Shown: piece after piece, positions 1 through 7,872 of the stretch
How the letters are laid out: the number at the start of each line of letters is the position of its first letter
Numbering within the stretch: the first letter of the stretch is position 1
Assembly: GCA_024687125.1 (NCBI GenBank)
Contig: JAILFA010000147.1
Location: 1-47,947, forward strand
Source of the DNA: Lachnospiraceae bacterium
GTDB taxonomy: Bacteria; Bacillota; Clostridia; Lachnospirales; Lachnospiraceae
Direction: 5' to 3'
Length of the DNA stretch: 47,947 nt
Program-made: the position numbers and the translations under genes
The notes under the pieces: generated by a model
What the model saw: the letters and a program-made list of their open reading frames with translations, nothing else
The model's database searches: none
Told to the model about the DNA's origin: nothing

Positions 1-1066
1 CCCTCGTCTCAGAGGTATTGTAGAGTACGGAGGTCTGCGTCGAGGTGTCGGAGAAGGCCTCCGCCATTGCCCTGGATCCGCAGGCGATGACCGTTCCTCC
101 GGTGATCTCCATGGTGCCGTTTTTCTCCATTCCATAGTCAAGCGCACAGTTGAATCCGCGGTCGATCAGACTGATCCTGAGATTACCGCCCGAGATGCGG
201 ATATCACCGTTGGAATCAAGACCGTCCGCGTCCTCGGCACTGTCGACTACGATCTCAATAAAGCCGCCCGAAACGCTGATCTCCTGATCGGCATTGATCC
301 CGTCGTCGTCACTTCGGATCGATATCTCGCCCCCCGAGATATCGATGTTCGGTGCCTCGATCCCTTCATAGCATCTGTCGATCCGGATCTGACCGCTCTC
401 AATACGGACATCCGTATCGGAGTGGATCGCATCATCCGATACATTGATCCGCAGAGAGGCGCCGGAAAAGCGGAAGCTGTCATTGACGTGAATACCGTCC
501 TGCGGAGCTGTGACCCTGATGCTGCCGCCGCTGATCTCCAGATCATCCTTGGCTGTGATGCCGTGCCGGCAGCCGGATGTGACCGTCAGAGAGCCGTTTC
601 CGCCGATCGTCAGGTCATCCCGGGTAAAGATCCCCCCGCTGACCTTGTCCTCCTGTGCTTCATCAGGCATCGTCTCTCCGCCGGTCAGACTGTTTTCTGT
701 CCCGTCAGAAAGCGTCAGAACGACTTTATCCGCCTGCTCCACTCTCAGGCAGGCGTCACTGTCACAGGTGATGTTCACGCCGTCAAACGTCAGATATACC
801 TTGTCGGATCTGTCCGCGTCCACGATGATATTCCCGTCATCCAGCGTACCGGTGATCAGGTAGCTTCCGCCGGAGGTGATGCGGACGCCCCCGTCCTCCG
901 CGGCGGCGCCTTTTCCCGACACGCTGATCTTCGTACCGTTCAGCGTGATGCGCACAGCATCCCCGTCCCTGCCGAAGAGTCCCGAGAACAGATACAGAAC
1001 TCCCGCTGCGGCAAGGATCAGGATCGTGATCCCGCAGATCTTTCCGATGTACTTTCTGCTGAACAT
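1..1066 (-). CDS. Cthe_2159-family beta-helix surface protein (partial, 3' end beyond window)
   Basis: The 355 codons visible begin with a signal anchor (residues about 9-30, basic N-terminus then ILILAAAGVLYLF). They continue into a repetitive body rich in ISGG, DGIN and DGIH turns, such as DGIHVND, DDAIHSDTD and DDGINADQ, each followed by a short beta segment ending in ISGG. This right-handed beta-helix pattern is that of the Cthe_2159/DUF4353 family, whose founder binds cellulose and pectin-like polymers; binding here is inferred. The protein would be exported and probably membrane- or wall-associated. The gene runs off the left edge, so the C-terminus is unseen. The ATG at 1064-1066 is the only start upstream of the signal anchor, because an in-frame TGA lies 15 bases before it. 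There is no ribosome binding site, and a good promoter ends 6 bases upstream, so the message may be leaderless. Confidence 0.85.
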   Translation of the reverse strand, partial: MFSRKYIGKICGITILILAAAGVLYLFSGLFGRDGDAVRITLNGTKISVSGKGAAAEDGGVRITSGGSYLITGTLDDGNIIVDADRSDKVYLTFDGVNITCDSDACLRVEQADKVVLTLSDGTENSLTGGETMPDEAQEDKVSGGIFTRDDLTIGGNGSLTVTSGCRHGITAKDDLEISGGSIRVTAPQDGIHVNDSFRFSGASLRINVSDDAIHSDTDVRIESGQIRIDRCYEGIEAPNIDISGGEISIRSDDDGINADQEISVSGGFIEIVVDSAEDADGLDSNGDIRISGGNLRISLIDRGFNCALDYGMEKNGTMEITGGTVIACGSRAMAEAFSDTSTQTSVLYNTSETR

Positions 1067-1072
1067 GGGGGT

Positions 1073-1101
1073 ATTGTATCACGGGCGGGCTGCTTTGTGA
1101 A
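1073..1101 (-). promoter_or_regulatory. Sigma-A promoter giving a probably leaderless transcript
   Basis: On the minus strand a TTCACA -35 (1096-1101) and a TACAAT -10 (1073-1078) are separated by 17 bases. Only six bases lie between the -10 box and the ATG at 1066, so transcription should start at or beside the start codon. Confidence 0.6.
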
Positions 1102-1128
1102 AGAATCGAATAAAGATTTTCCCAAATA

Positions 1129-1158
1129 CTGGCATCCGATGCGAAAACATGCTATAAT
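1129..1158 (+). promoter_or_regulatory. Extended -10 promoter for the tandem-repeat protein
   Basis: A perfect TATAAT at 1153-1158 is preceded by TGC, forming an extended -10; the -35 region near 1129-1134 is poor. Transcription would begin near 1165, after the ATG codons at 1159-1162. This supports the start at 1207, which has an AGGAAAGGCGG ribosome binding site. Confidence 0.65.
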
Positions 1159-1206
1159 TTGATGGTGTGTTCTATGATGCTCATCAGGAAAGGCGGATCT
1201 GAATCC

Positions 1207-1605
1207 ATGGACAGAATTCTTTCACAAAAAGAGATCGATGCACTCATCTACGCGTTACAGGACGTCAAAATGCTCGATGAGCACAAGACTCTGAGCGAAG
1301 CGATCGCCTTCCGGGGCGGATGTCTTTCCCAGGAGGAGATCGATGCGCTGATCAAGGCACTGCGCGAAGCCAAGCAGAAAGGCAGCGGCCGGGAATTCAT
1401 CGATGTTGCGGCTGAGGAGCAGCGACTGCTCACACAGGAAGAGATCGATTCCCTGATCGAGACGCTCCATGATATACGAACCTATAACGGTTCACAGACC
1501 TTTGCGGACACCGGTGCGGGAAGCCTCGCTGTCCTCTCCCAGCGTGAGATCGATGCGCTGATCGAAACGCTTCTCAATGTCAAAAACCGAAACGCCAAGG
1601 CATGA
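1207..1605 (+). CDS. Small protein of four tandem FliM-N-like LSQ-EIDALI repeats
   Basis: This 132-residue protein has no recognisable enzymatic domain. It consists of four repeats whose LSQ or LTQ motif begins at residues 5, 40, 75 and 110, an exact 35-residue period. The consensus is LSQ-x-EIDALI-x-(A/T)L. The same motif forms the extreme N-terminus of FliM, where LSQ-EIDALL binds phosphorylated CheY, but no FliM core or FliN domain follows. Linkers are acidic, polar and variable. There is no signal peptide or membrane segment, so it should be cytoplasmic. The start at 1207 is chosen because of the ribosome binding site 10 bases upstream and because the -10 box lies at 1153-1158. It is monocistronic, with its own promoter and terminator. 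A role as a multivalent binder of CheY-like receiver domains is inference; it could also be an unrelated helical repeat protein. Confidence 0.8.
   Translation: MDRILSQKEIDALIYALQDVKMLDEHKTLSEAIAFRGGCLSQEEIDALIKALREAKQKGSGREFIDVAAEEQRLLTQEEIDSLIETLHDIRTYNGSQTFADTGAGSLAVLSQREIDALIETLLNVKNRNAKA
1216..1605 (+). repeat. Four 105-bp intragenic tandem repeats (last one truncated)
   Basis: Units fall at 1216-1320, 1321-1425, 1426-1530 and 1531-1605, corresponding to protein repeats starting at residues 4, 39, 74 and 109. The first about 18 codons of each unit are conserved and the rest are diverged. This indicates old duplication maintained by selection on the LSQ-EIDALI motif. Confidence 0.85.
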
Positions 1606-1625
1606 CCTGAAAAACGCTCTGAAAG

Positions 1626-1663
1626 AAAAACCGCTCCGGAATTCACCGGAGCGGTTTCTTTTT
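1626..1663. terminator. Bidirectional rho-independent terminator
   Basis: CCGCTCCGG (1631-1639) pairs with CCGGAGCGG (1646-1654) across a six-base loop. An A-rich tract precedes the stem and a T-rich tract follows it, so it can end both the plus-strand repeat gene and the minus-strand symporter gene. Confidence 0.9.
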
Positions 1664-1676
1664 CCTGTTTACGACT

Positions 1677-3218
1677 TTATTCATCATCCTCCAGGGAAGT
1701 CTTCCGATGTACCGTGACCTTCTGGTCATAGCAGGTAAAGATCTCATCCACAAACTTCTTATCCAGGCTCGGAGTGACCGCCGATACGACCGGTACCACG
1801 ATCAGACCGGCGATCATCGCTGCCGCACCGGCATTGATGGGAGATTTGAAGAAATTCAGGAACATGTTCAGTACCGTGATCCCTACGCCGGTCACAAAGC
1901 TTGCCCAGACCGAAAGCCTGGTCACACGTTTGGAATACAGGCCGTACATGAACGGTGCCAGGAAAGCGCCGGCGAGGGCTCCCCAGGAAATACCCATCAT
2001 CTGTGCGATGAATGTCGGCGGATTCAGCGCCAGCACAAACGACAGCACAATGAAGAAAGCAACCAGGACACGCATGACGACGAGCTGCGTTTTGTCCGTC
2101 ATCTTCTTCATGCAGGTCTTTTTGAGCACGTCCAGCGTGAGTGTGGAGCTGGAGGTCAGAACAAGTGAGGAAAGCGTCGACATCGACGCGGAGAGCACCA
2201 GCACGATCACGACACCGATCAGCAGATCCGGCAGTGTCGCGAGCATCTGCGGCACGATCATATCAAAAGCGATCCCGCCGCCGTCCTTGTGGATCGCCGG
2301 GACATCAAAGAGACGGGAGAAACCGCCGTTGAAGTAGCATCCGCCGGCGATGATCAGCGCGAAAAAGGTGGAGACGACCGTTCCTGTCTTGACCGCCTTC
2401 TCATCACGGATGGCGTAGAATTTCTGGACCATCTGCGGCAGTCCCCAGGTACCCAGGCTCGTCAGGATCACAACGCCGAGGAGCCCCAGCGGATCCGGCC
2501 CGAAAAAGGATGTCAGCAGACCCTGGCTGCCCTGAAGCGCGGGAACAGCCACATCATCCGCGGGGATCTCGGAGAGCTTGTTCAGTGCCGAAAGAAAACC
2601 GCCCTGCCCCGAAAGGACCGCCCAGATGACAGCGCAGATGCCGATCAGCATGATGATGCCCTGGATGAAATCATTGAGTGCCGTAGCCATGTATCCGCCG
2701 ACGATCACGTAGATACCTGTCAGGACAGCCATAACGACCACGCATACCTGATACGGGATGTTGAACGCCATACCGAACAGATTGGAGAGTCCGTTGTAAA
2801 CGGAGGCCGTGTACGGTACCAGAAAGACAAAGGCAACGACGGAGCCGATGATCTGCAGGCTCTTGGAATCATAGCGCTTGCCGAAGAATTCCGGCATTGT
2901 CCTGGCTTCCAGCTTCTGCGTCATGATACGCGTACGTCTGCCGAGAACGAGCCAGGCAAGGAGCGAGCCGACGAAAGCGTTCCCGAGTCCGATCCAGGTC
3001 GAAGCGATACCGTACTTCCAGCCGAACTGACCCGCATATCCGATAAAGACGACCGATGAGAAATAGGATGTCCCGAACGCGAACGCTGTGATCCAGGGAC
3101 CGACCGTGCGGCCGCCGAGCACGTAATCATTGACATTTGCCGCGCGTTTCCTGGAATAGAATCCGACGCCGATCATGATGGCAAAAAAGACGATGAGCAG
3201 CAGAATCTTGATAACCAT
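1677..3218 (-). CDS. Sodium:solute symporter (SSS family)
   Basis: The 513-residue protein has about 13 hydrophobic segments and the typical SSS layout. The first helix is at residues 3-20, followed by GFYSRKRAANVNDYVLGGR, a hallmark of the family, and TSYFSSVVFIGYAGQFGWKYG in the second segment. LVLTSSSTLTLD in the middle is the Na+-site region. It should import a small organic solute with sodium across the cytoplasmic membrane. The substrate (proline, pantothenate, sugar or similar) cannot be read from sequence. I chose the ATG at 3216-3218, just after a strong GGAGGGAGAGG ribosome binding site, rather than the upstream in-frame start. It has its own promoter and shares a bidirectional terminator with the repeat protein. 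Confidence 0.9.
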   Translation of the reverse strand: MVIKILLLIVFFAIMIGVGFYSRKRAANVNDYVLGGRTVGPWITAFAFGTSYFSSVVFIGYAGQFGWKYGIASTWIGLGNAFVGSLLAWLVLGRRTRIMTQKLEARTMPEFFGKRYDSKSLQIIGSVVAFVFLVPYTASVYNGLSNLFGMAFNIPYQVCVVVMAVLTGIYVIVGGYMATALNDFIQGIIMLIGICAVIWAVLSGQGGFLSALNKLSEIPADDVAVPALQGSQGLLTSFFGPDPLGLLGVVILTSLGTWGLPQMVQKFYAIRDEKAVKTGTVVSTFFALIIAGGCYFNGGFSRLFDVPAIHKDGGGIAFDMIVPQMLATLPDLLIGVVIVLVLSASMSTLSSLVLTSSSTLTLDVLKKTCMKKMTDKTQLVVMRVLVAFFIVLSFVLALNPPTFIAQMMGISWGALAGAFLAPFMYGLYSKRVTRLSVWASFVTGVGITVLNMFLNFFKSPINAGAAAMIAGLIVVPVVSAVTPSLDKKFVDEIFTCYDQKVTVHRKTSLEDDE

Positions 3219-3278
3219 GTACCTCTCCCTCCATACTTCAATGCATAATCGCATCAACGCGTTAAAGCGTCAAAGAAG

Positions 3279-3307
3279 AGTATACGGTATCGGGAGCCGC
3301 GCGTCAA
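3279..3307 (-). promoter_or_regulatory. Sigma-A promoter of the sodium symporter
   Basis: TTGACG (3302-3307 on the minus strand) and TATACT (3279-3284) are separated by 17 bases. The predicted 5' leader is about 55 bases and contains the palindrome AACGCGTT (3256-3263), positioned where a repressor could act. Confidence 0.75.
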
Positions 3308-3373
3308 GAGATAATTCATTTATAAATATTCTGAACGTTTTCTTAAAGGTTTCTTAAAAGACCGTGATCACGC

Positions 3374-3401
3374 GTGACAAGAGCAAAAAGCATGCTATAA
3401 T
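3374..3401 (+). promoter_or_regulatory. Extended -10 promoter of the SGNH hydrolase
   Basis: GTGACA (3374-3379), a 16-base spacer and TATAAT (3396-3401) preceded by TGC form a good promoter. The AGGAGG ribosome binding site follows closely, giving a leader of about 20 bases. Confidence 0.8.
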
Positions 3402-3426
3402 CGTGAATAACAGGAGGTTTCCAAGT

Positions 3427-4593
3427 ATGAAAAAATCCGCAAAAGTGATCATTCGCAGAATCATCGGTACAGTACTGGCATCTGTACTGATTTCTTCTCT
3501 CTTTAACGCATCGGTCAGGGCGGCGCAGCTGACAACGCTCATTGATAATATGAAGCCGAAATCAGAAGAAGCTGCTGCTCCGGAAGCGACGACGTCCGGA
3601 GGGGAAGCTGATCAGGAGCTCAAGGTCACGATCAGTGCCCATGTACTGGTCATTCAGGTTGACAATGTCAACAGACTCTATGCCAAGGTTACAAAAGGCA
3701 ATAAAGAGATCCGTTACCCTGTCTCCTGGGAATCAGATCATCCCGAGATCGTCTCCGTCGCGGAAGACGGTTCTCTGGCAGGCCTCTCTCCGGGAACCGC
3801 CCACATCACCGTCAGCATTGCGGATGAAAACGGCACACAGATCGATGTCGATATCTGCGCGGTCGCGATCATCCCCAACGGTGATCTTTCGGAGATGGCT
3901 GATAAAGCGGAGAACTGGACCTGGAAAGGCTTTTACCGCGCCATGTCGCATCTGGAAGGGGCACGATGCCCATGGAAACAGATCCTCTGCATCGGCGACA
4001 GTGTCACAGCAGGCGTACAGGCAGGGCCGGGACGTCTGGCCTGGATCCCCAATTATCCGCTGGCAATGGCCTACTACTACAATGTCCCTGTATACAACCG
4101 CGGCGTCGGCGGATCCTCAATCTGGAGCCAGGGTAATTTCACCATCATCGATTCACTGGACACCTATGAAAAAGCCGACGCGGTCTTTCTCATGGGAGGC
4201 TACAACGACTGGTTCTACGGTACCAGATGTGCCATCGGCGATCTGGAGACACCCGGAACCTTTACCTATGATTTCAATGCTCTGTGTGACCGGATCGAGG
4301 AACTTTACGGCAACGCGGATATCTTTGTGATCCTGCCCTCCACCCCGCATGCCCACATGGGTATCGAGCCCTATTATGACTTCTCCTGGCTCAAATCCGT
4401 GGAACGCAAGGTTGCGGAGAGTCACAACTTTTTCATCATCAACCTGCCGGCCGAAAACATCCTGAACGGACTGGAGCAGGATACCTGGGAAACCTTTTTC
4501 TCGGACAACGTCCATATGAATGATCTCGGGTACATTGTCCTCGGCACATATATTGCCGACAAAGCACTCGAGATCAAGAGAGACAGTGAATAA
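3427..4593 (+). CDS. Secreted BIG2-domain SGNH/GDSL hydrolase
   Basis: The 388-residue protein starts with a basic N-terminus and hydrophobic segment (about 12-32), a signal peptide or anchor. A low-complexity Ala/Glu linker follows (44-64). A BIG2-type immunoglobulin-like domain spans about 65-150, with VSWESDHPEIVSVAEDGSL and GLSPGTAHITVSI. The SGNH hydrolase domain fills the rest: GDS nucleophile block at 190-192, Gly in GVGGSS near 228, Asn260 in GGYND, and the Asp360/His363 pair in DNVHMND. Such enzymes remove acyl groups from carbohydrates or lipids outside the cell. The Ig-like domain probably holds the enzyme on the surface or on a polymer. The start at 3427 follows an AGGAGG site. 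It stands alone, facing the liv operon. Substrate is unknown. Confidence 0.88.
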   Translation: MKKSAKVIIRRIIGTVLASVLISSLFNASVRAAQLTTLIDNMKPKSEEAAAPEATTSGGEADQELKVTISAHVLVIQVDNVNRLYAKVTKGNKEIRYPVSWESDHPEIVSVAEDGSLAGLSPGTAHITVSIADENGTQIDVDICAVAIIPNGDLSEMADKAENWTWKGFYRAMSHLEGARCPWKQILCIGDSVTAGVQAGPGRLAWIPNYPLAMAYYYNVPVYNRGVGGSSIWSQGNFTIIDSLDTYEKADAVFLMGGYNDWFYGTRCAIGDLETPGTFTYDFNALCDRIEELYGNADIFVILPSTPHAHMGIEPYYDFSWLKSVERKVAESHNFFIINLPAENILNGLEQDTWETFFSDNVHMNDLGYIVLGTYIADKALEIKRDSE

Positions 4594-4625
4594 GCTTTAT
4601 AGGATCATCTGATCGGGCAGGCGCA

Positions 4626-5309
4626 TCAGGGCGTCTGAAAATGCTTCACCGTACCGTCTGCCAGCGTCTGCGCGATCCCGGTCAGCTGATAACCCGCATT
4701 CTTTAATACCTCGGTCATGTTCTCCACCGAGATCTCACCGGTCGCTTTGACCATCAGTTCCGTACCGCGAGCTTTGCTGTGATATACAGCCACAGACTCC
4801 AGATTGGCATTGTTGTCCGCAAAGCACTTCGTGACTCCTACCAGGAATCCCGGGTGATCTTCACAGGTAAAAATAAAGCGCGTCCCCTGGTGACGATGTC
4901 CCAGCAGGTCGTTAAACGCCTGGAAGATGTCCTTTTCGGTAATGATGCCGATCACATGCATCTGATCGTCCACGACGGGAAGCACGGCGATCTCATTGTC
5001 GATCATCACCTGTGCGGCTTCCTCAAGGAAAACACCCTCGTGGATCGTCTTCACGTCGCGGATCATGATATCCGAGACCGTCGTTCTGGAAAGCAGATAG
5101 TTCAGTTCAAAGATGGACAGGGAAGTGTTATTTTCCCCGCTCTTTTCCTCCACCAGACCGCCGGTAATCAGTCCGATCAGTTTGCCGGCTTCATCCGTGA
5201 CAGGAAGACGGTGAAAATTGTTCTTGCGCATGATCTCCACGGCTTTGGAGATCACTGTATCCCCGGAAACGCTGATGGGGTCTGCTGTCATATGATCCTT
5301 AACATACAT
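4626..5309 (-). CDS. CBS-pair and ACT domain regulatory protein (AcuB-like)
   Basis: The 227-residue protein has two CBS motifs: residues 1-60 (VKDHMTADPISV, FHRLPVTDEAGKLIGLIT) and about 75-135 (VSDIMIRDVKTI, IAVLPVVDDQMHVIGIITEKDI). An ACT-type domain follows from about 145 (TRFIFTCEDHPGFLVGVTKCFADNNANLESV). CBS pairs bind adenine nucleotides or SAM, and ACT domains bind amino acids. It has no membrane segment or catalytic domain and is probably a cytoplasmic ligand-sensing regulator. It starts 4 bases after livF behind a GGGAGGG ribosome binding site, so it is the last gene of the branched-chain amino acid transport operon. Sensing of the imported amino acid or of energy state is inferred. 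The AcuB name rests on architecture only. Confidence 0.88.
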   Translation of the reverse strand: MYVKDHMTADPISVSGDTVISKAVEIMRKNNFHRLPVTDEAGKLIGLITGGLVEEKSGENNTSLSIFELNYLLSRTTVSDIMIRDVKTIHEGVFLEEAAQVMIDNEIAVLPVVDDQMHVIGIITEKDIFQAFNDLLGHRHQGTRFIFTCEDHPGFLVGVTKCFADNNANLESVAVYHSKARGTELMVKATGEISVENMTEVLKNAGYQLTGIAQTLADGTVKHFQTP

Positions 5310-5313
5310 CGCT

Positions 5314-6018
5314 CTACCCTCCCAGATACGCTTTCTTTACACGTTCATCCCTGGCCAGTTCCTCTCCGGTCCCGCTCAGGGTAATGCAGCCGGTTTCCAG
5401 CACATAGGCGCGGTCGGCGATTGCCAGCGCGCGCTTTGCATTCTGTTCCACAAGAAGGATCGTTGTCCCCTTTTTATTGATCTCCTCGATGATATGAAAG
5501 ATCTCCGAGACCAGCAGCGGTGAAAGTCCCATGGAGGGCTCGTCCAGCAGCAAAATGGAAGGCCCGGTCATCAGCGCCCGGCCCATCGCGAGCATCTGCT
5601 GCTCGCCGCCGGAAAGTGTTCCCGCCATCTGCTTTCTGCGCTCTTCCAGGCGGGGAAACAGGGAAAAAACATCACCGAGATCCTTCTGGATCCCCTCCTT
5701 GTCCTTTCTCTGGTATGCGCCCAGATACAGATTCTCCTCTACCGTCTGCTGTGCAAAGACGCGGCGTCCTTCCGGTACCTGCGCCAGCCCGAGGGAAACG
5801 ATCTTGTGGGCGGGGATCTTCGTGAGCTCGGTATCGTCAAGCATGATGCTCCCCGCACGGGGTTTCAGAAGACCTGAGATCGCGTGCATCGTCGTCGTCT
5901 TGCCGGCGCCGTTGGCACCGATCAGCGTCACGATCTCGCCGTCACCGACCTCAAACGAGATCCCCTTGATGGCTTCGATCATCCCATAACTGACTTTCAG
6001 ATCTTTTATCCTGAGCAT
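5314..6018 (-). CDS. livF: Branched-chain amino acid ABC transporter ATP-binding protein LivF
   Basis: This is one of the two cytoplasmic ATPases of a high-affinity branched-chain amino acid importer. The 234 residues include Walker A GANGAGKT (34-41), signature LSGGEQQMLAMGRAL, Walker B ILLLDEPSMGL and the H-loop region LLVEQN, where Gln-Asn follows Glu as is usual for LivF. Length and the LAQVPEGRRVFAQQTVEENL stretch are typical of the family. It lies 6 bases after livG and 4 bases before the CBS-ACT gene. The stop codon is TAG, which shows that amber is a genuine stop in this genome. Amide or urea uptake is a less likely alternative, since the same architecture serves those substrates. Confidence 0.93.
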   Translation of the reverse strand: MLRIKDLKVSYGMIEAIKGISFEVGDGEIVTLIGANGAGKTTTMHAISGLLKPRAGSIMLDDTELTKIPAHKIVSLGLAQVPEGRRVFAQQTVEENLYLGAYQRKDKEGIQKDLGDVFSLFPRLEERRKQMAGTLSGGEQQMLAMGRALMTGPSILLLDEPSMGLSPLLVSEIFHIIEEINKKGTTILLVEQNAKRALAIADRAYVLETGCITLSGTGEELARDERVKKAYLGG

Positions 6019-6024
6019 CGTCTG

Positions 6025-6798
6025 TCACTCTCCGAGATAGGCCTTGATGACTTCCGGGTTTGCCTGGATCTCGTCCGGCGTTCCCTGCGCAAGCATCATG
6101 CCGTAGTTAAGCACCGTGATCCGTTCGCAGATGCCCATGACCAGCTTCATATCGTGCTCGATCAGCAGGATCGAGGTCTCAAACCGATCGCGTACCAGAC
6201 GGATCATGCTCATGAGTTCCTCCGTCTCCTGCGGGTTCATGCCGGCCGCGGGTTCGTCCAGCAGCAGGAGCCTGGGCTGTGACGCCAGTGCTCTCGCGAT
6301 CTCCAGACGGCGCTGCGCACCGTACGGCAGGTTGGACGCAAGGTTATCCGCCTCCTCCGAAAGGCCGAAGATCTCCAGCAGCGCCTTCGTCTTTTCGTCG
6401 ATCTCCTTTTCCTTGCGGTAATAAGAGGGCAGACGAAAGATCGCTGTCAGCGGGGAATACGGGATCCTCCCGTGAAAACCGGTCTTGACGTTATCCGCGA
6501 CGGACAGTCCGGAGAACAGGCGGATATTCTGAAAGGTGCGGGCGATCCCCGCGTGGTTCATCTCTACGACGTTCTTCTTAGCCGTATCCTCGCCCAGAAA
6601 ACGGATCGTTCCGCGGGTCGGCTGATAGACCTTGGTGAGCATGTTGAAGACGGTCGTCTTGCCGGCGCCGTTCGGTCCGATGAGACCGACGATCTCGCCG
6701 TCATAGACCTCCATGGAGAGGTCATTGACCGCCGTCAGGCCGCCGAAGTCAATGCCGAGTTCCTGAACCTCCAATACGGGAGTCTTTCGTTCATCCAT
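6025..6798 (-). CDS. livG: Branched-chain amino acid ABC transporter ATP-binding protein LivG
   Basis: This is the second ATPase of the importer and pairs with LivF on the LivH/LivM permease. The 257 residues contain Walker A GPNGAGKT (41-48), the LivG hallmark GIARTFQNIRLF, a variant signature LPYGAQRRLEIARAL (LSYGQQ in many relatives), Walker B LLLLDEPAAGMNPQE and H-loop LLIEHDM. Its ATG overlaps the end of livM by 8 bases, implying translational coupling. The C-terminus GTPDEIQANPEVIKAYLGE is the usual LivG ending. Nothing suggests loss of activity. Confidence 0.94.
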   Translation of the reverse strand: MDERKTPVLEVQELGIDFGGLTAVNDLSMEVYDGEIVGLIGPNGAGKTTVFNMLTKVYQPTRGTIRFLGEDTAKKNVVEMNHAGIARTFQNIRLFSGLSVADNVKTGFHGRIPYSPLTAIFRLPSYYRKEKEIDEKTKALLEIFGLSEEADNLASNLPYGAQRRLEIARALASQPRLLLLDEPAAGMNPQETEELMSMIRLVRDRFETSILLIEHDMKLVMGICERITVLNYGMMLAQGTPDEIQANPEVIKAYLGE

Positions 6799-7861
6799 TG
6801 GTCTTCCCCCGTACTTTCCTGCGGATACGCTGCAGCGCCGTGCGCACCGTCTCGTTATTCGTAAGAAGCATGATGAGGATGAGCACGATCGCGTAGATAA
6901 GCATACGGTAATCCTGCATGGATCTGAGGAGCTCCGGAAGCAGTACGAGCACCACCGTAGCGATGATCGTCCCCGTCATGTTGCCCAGTCCGCCCAGAAC
7001 CACATAGACCAGGAGCAGGATCGAAGTGTTGAAATCAAACTTGGCCGGAACAAGCGTCGAATAGTTCAGTCCGTACAGAGCACCGGCGGCTCCGGCGAGG
7101 CAGGACGAGATCACAAAGGAGAGCATCTTGGTACGGAAGATCCCGATCCCGACGGATTCCGCGGCGATACGGTTATCACGCGCCGCCATGATCGCTCTCC
7201 CGCTTCGGGAATAAATCAGGTGAAATACCACCAGGAGCGAAATCAGGATCAGGATGATACCGGTCGTGAAATTGGAGATCCTCTCCGTTCCCGTCGCACC
7301 CATCGGTCCGTTGAGCAGCATCTTGCCGCCGGGCATGAGCTCCACCTTGTTCTCAACAAAGCTGAAGTGGAAGCCGGCATCATCGATGCCGAAAAAGGTG
7401 TTCGTGATCAGACTCTTGACGATCTGTCCGAAGGCCAGTGTCACGATGGCAAGATAGTCACCCTCCAGCTTAAGCACCGGGATTCCGATCAGAGCGCCGA
7501 ACACGGCCGCCACAAAGGCACCCGCGAAAAGCGACAGGATCAGGCGGATCACCGGCGAAGGGATCGTCTGTGCCAGACTCCCGGAGAGGCAGACCGCCGT
7601 AAAGGCACCCACGCTCATGAAGCAGGCCTGTCCGAGGTTCAGTTCCCCGGAGATGCCGACATTGAGATTGAGTCCGATTGCGGCAACGATATAGCAGCAG
7701 ACAGGCACCAGGAGCGATGTGAACAGGCTGGAGAGACTCCCGGTGTTCATCATGATCTCAAGGATGACCCATCCAAAGATAACAAACGCAAAGGAAGTGG
7801 TCCTGCTTCGATATTTCCGGTCCGTCAGAAACGCCGGAAGTCCAATCTTTTTCTTCATCAT
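6791..7861 (-). CDS. livM: Branched-chain amino acid ABC transporter permease LivM
   Basis: One of two membrane permeases of the importer, 356 residues with about 10 hydrophobic segments. The diagnostic LivM motif is present: GDYLAIVTLAFGQIVK, preceded by GALIGIPVLKLEG. The cytoplasmic coupling loop SRSGRAIMAARDNRIAAESVGI contacts the ATPases. The hydrophobic GLGNMTGTIIATVVLVLLPELLR near the C-terminus is also standard. An open frame continues upstream into livH, but that extension is out of character. I place the start at the ATG-ATG pair (7856-7861) after an AAAGG site, 11 bases beyond the livH stop. The 3' end overlaps livG by 8 bases. Confidence 0.92.
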   Translation of the reverse strand: MMKKKIGLPAFLTDRKYRSRTTSFAFVIFGWVILEIMMNTGSLSSLFTSLLVPVCCYIVAAIGLNLNVGISGELNLGQACFMSVGAFTAVCLSGSLAQTIPSPVIRLILSLFAGAFVAAVFGALIGIPVLKLEGDYLAIVTLAFGQIVKSLITNTFFGIDDAGFHFSFVENKVELMPGGKMLLNGPMGATGTERISNFTTGIILILISLLVVFHLIYSRSGRAIMAARDNRIAAESVGIGIFRTKMLSFVISSCLAGAAGALYGLNYSTLVPAKFDFNTSILLLVYVVLGGLGNMTGTIIATVVLVLLPELLRSMQDYRMLIYAIVLILIMLLTNNETVRTALQRIRRKVRGKTNG

Positions 7862-7872
7862 CCGGCCTTTCG

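Noticed and set aside
422..1162. A 246-codon plus-strand frame in the first kilobase
   Set aside because: The minus strand encodes the regular ISGG/DGIN beta-helix protein, which accounts for the region; the plus frame has no resemblance to a family.
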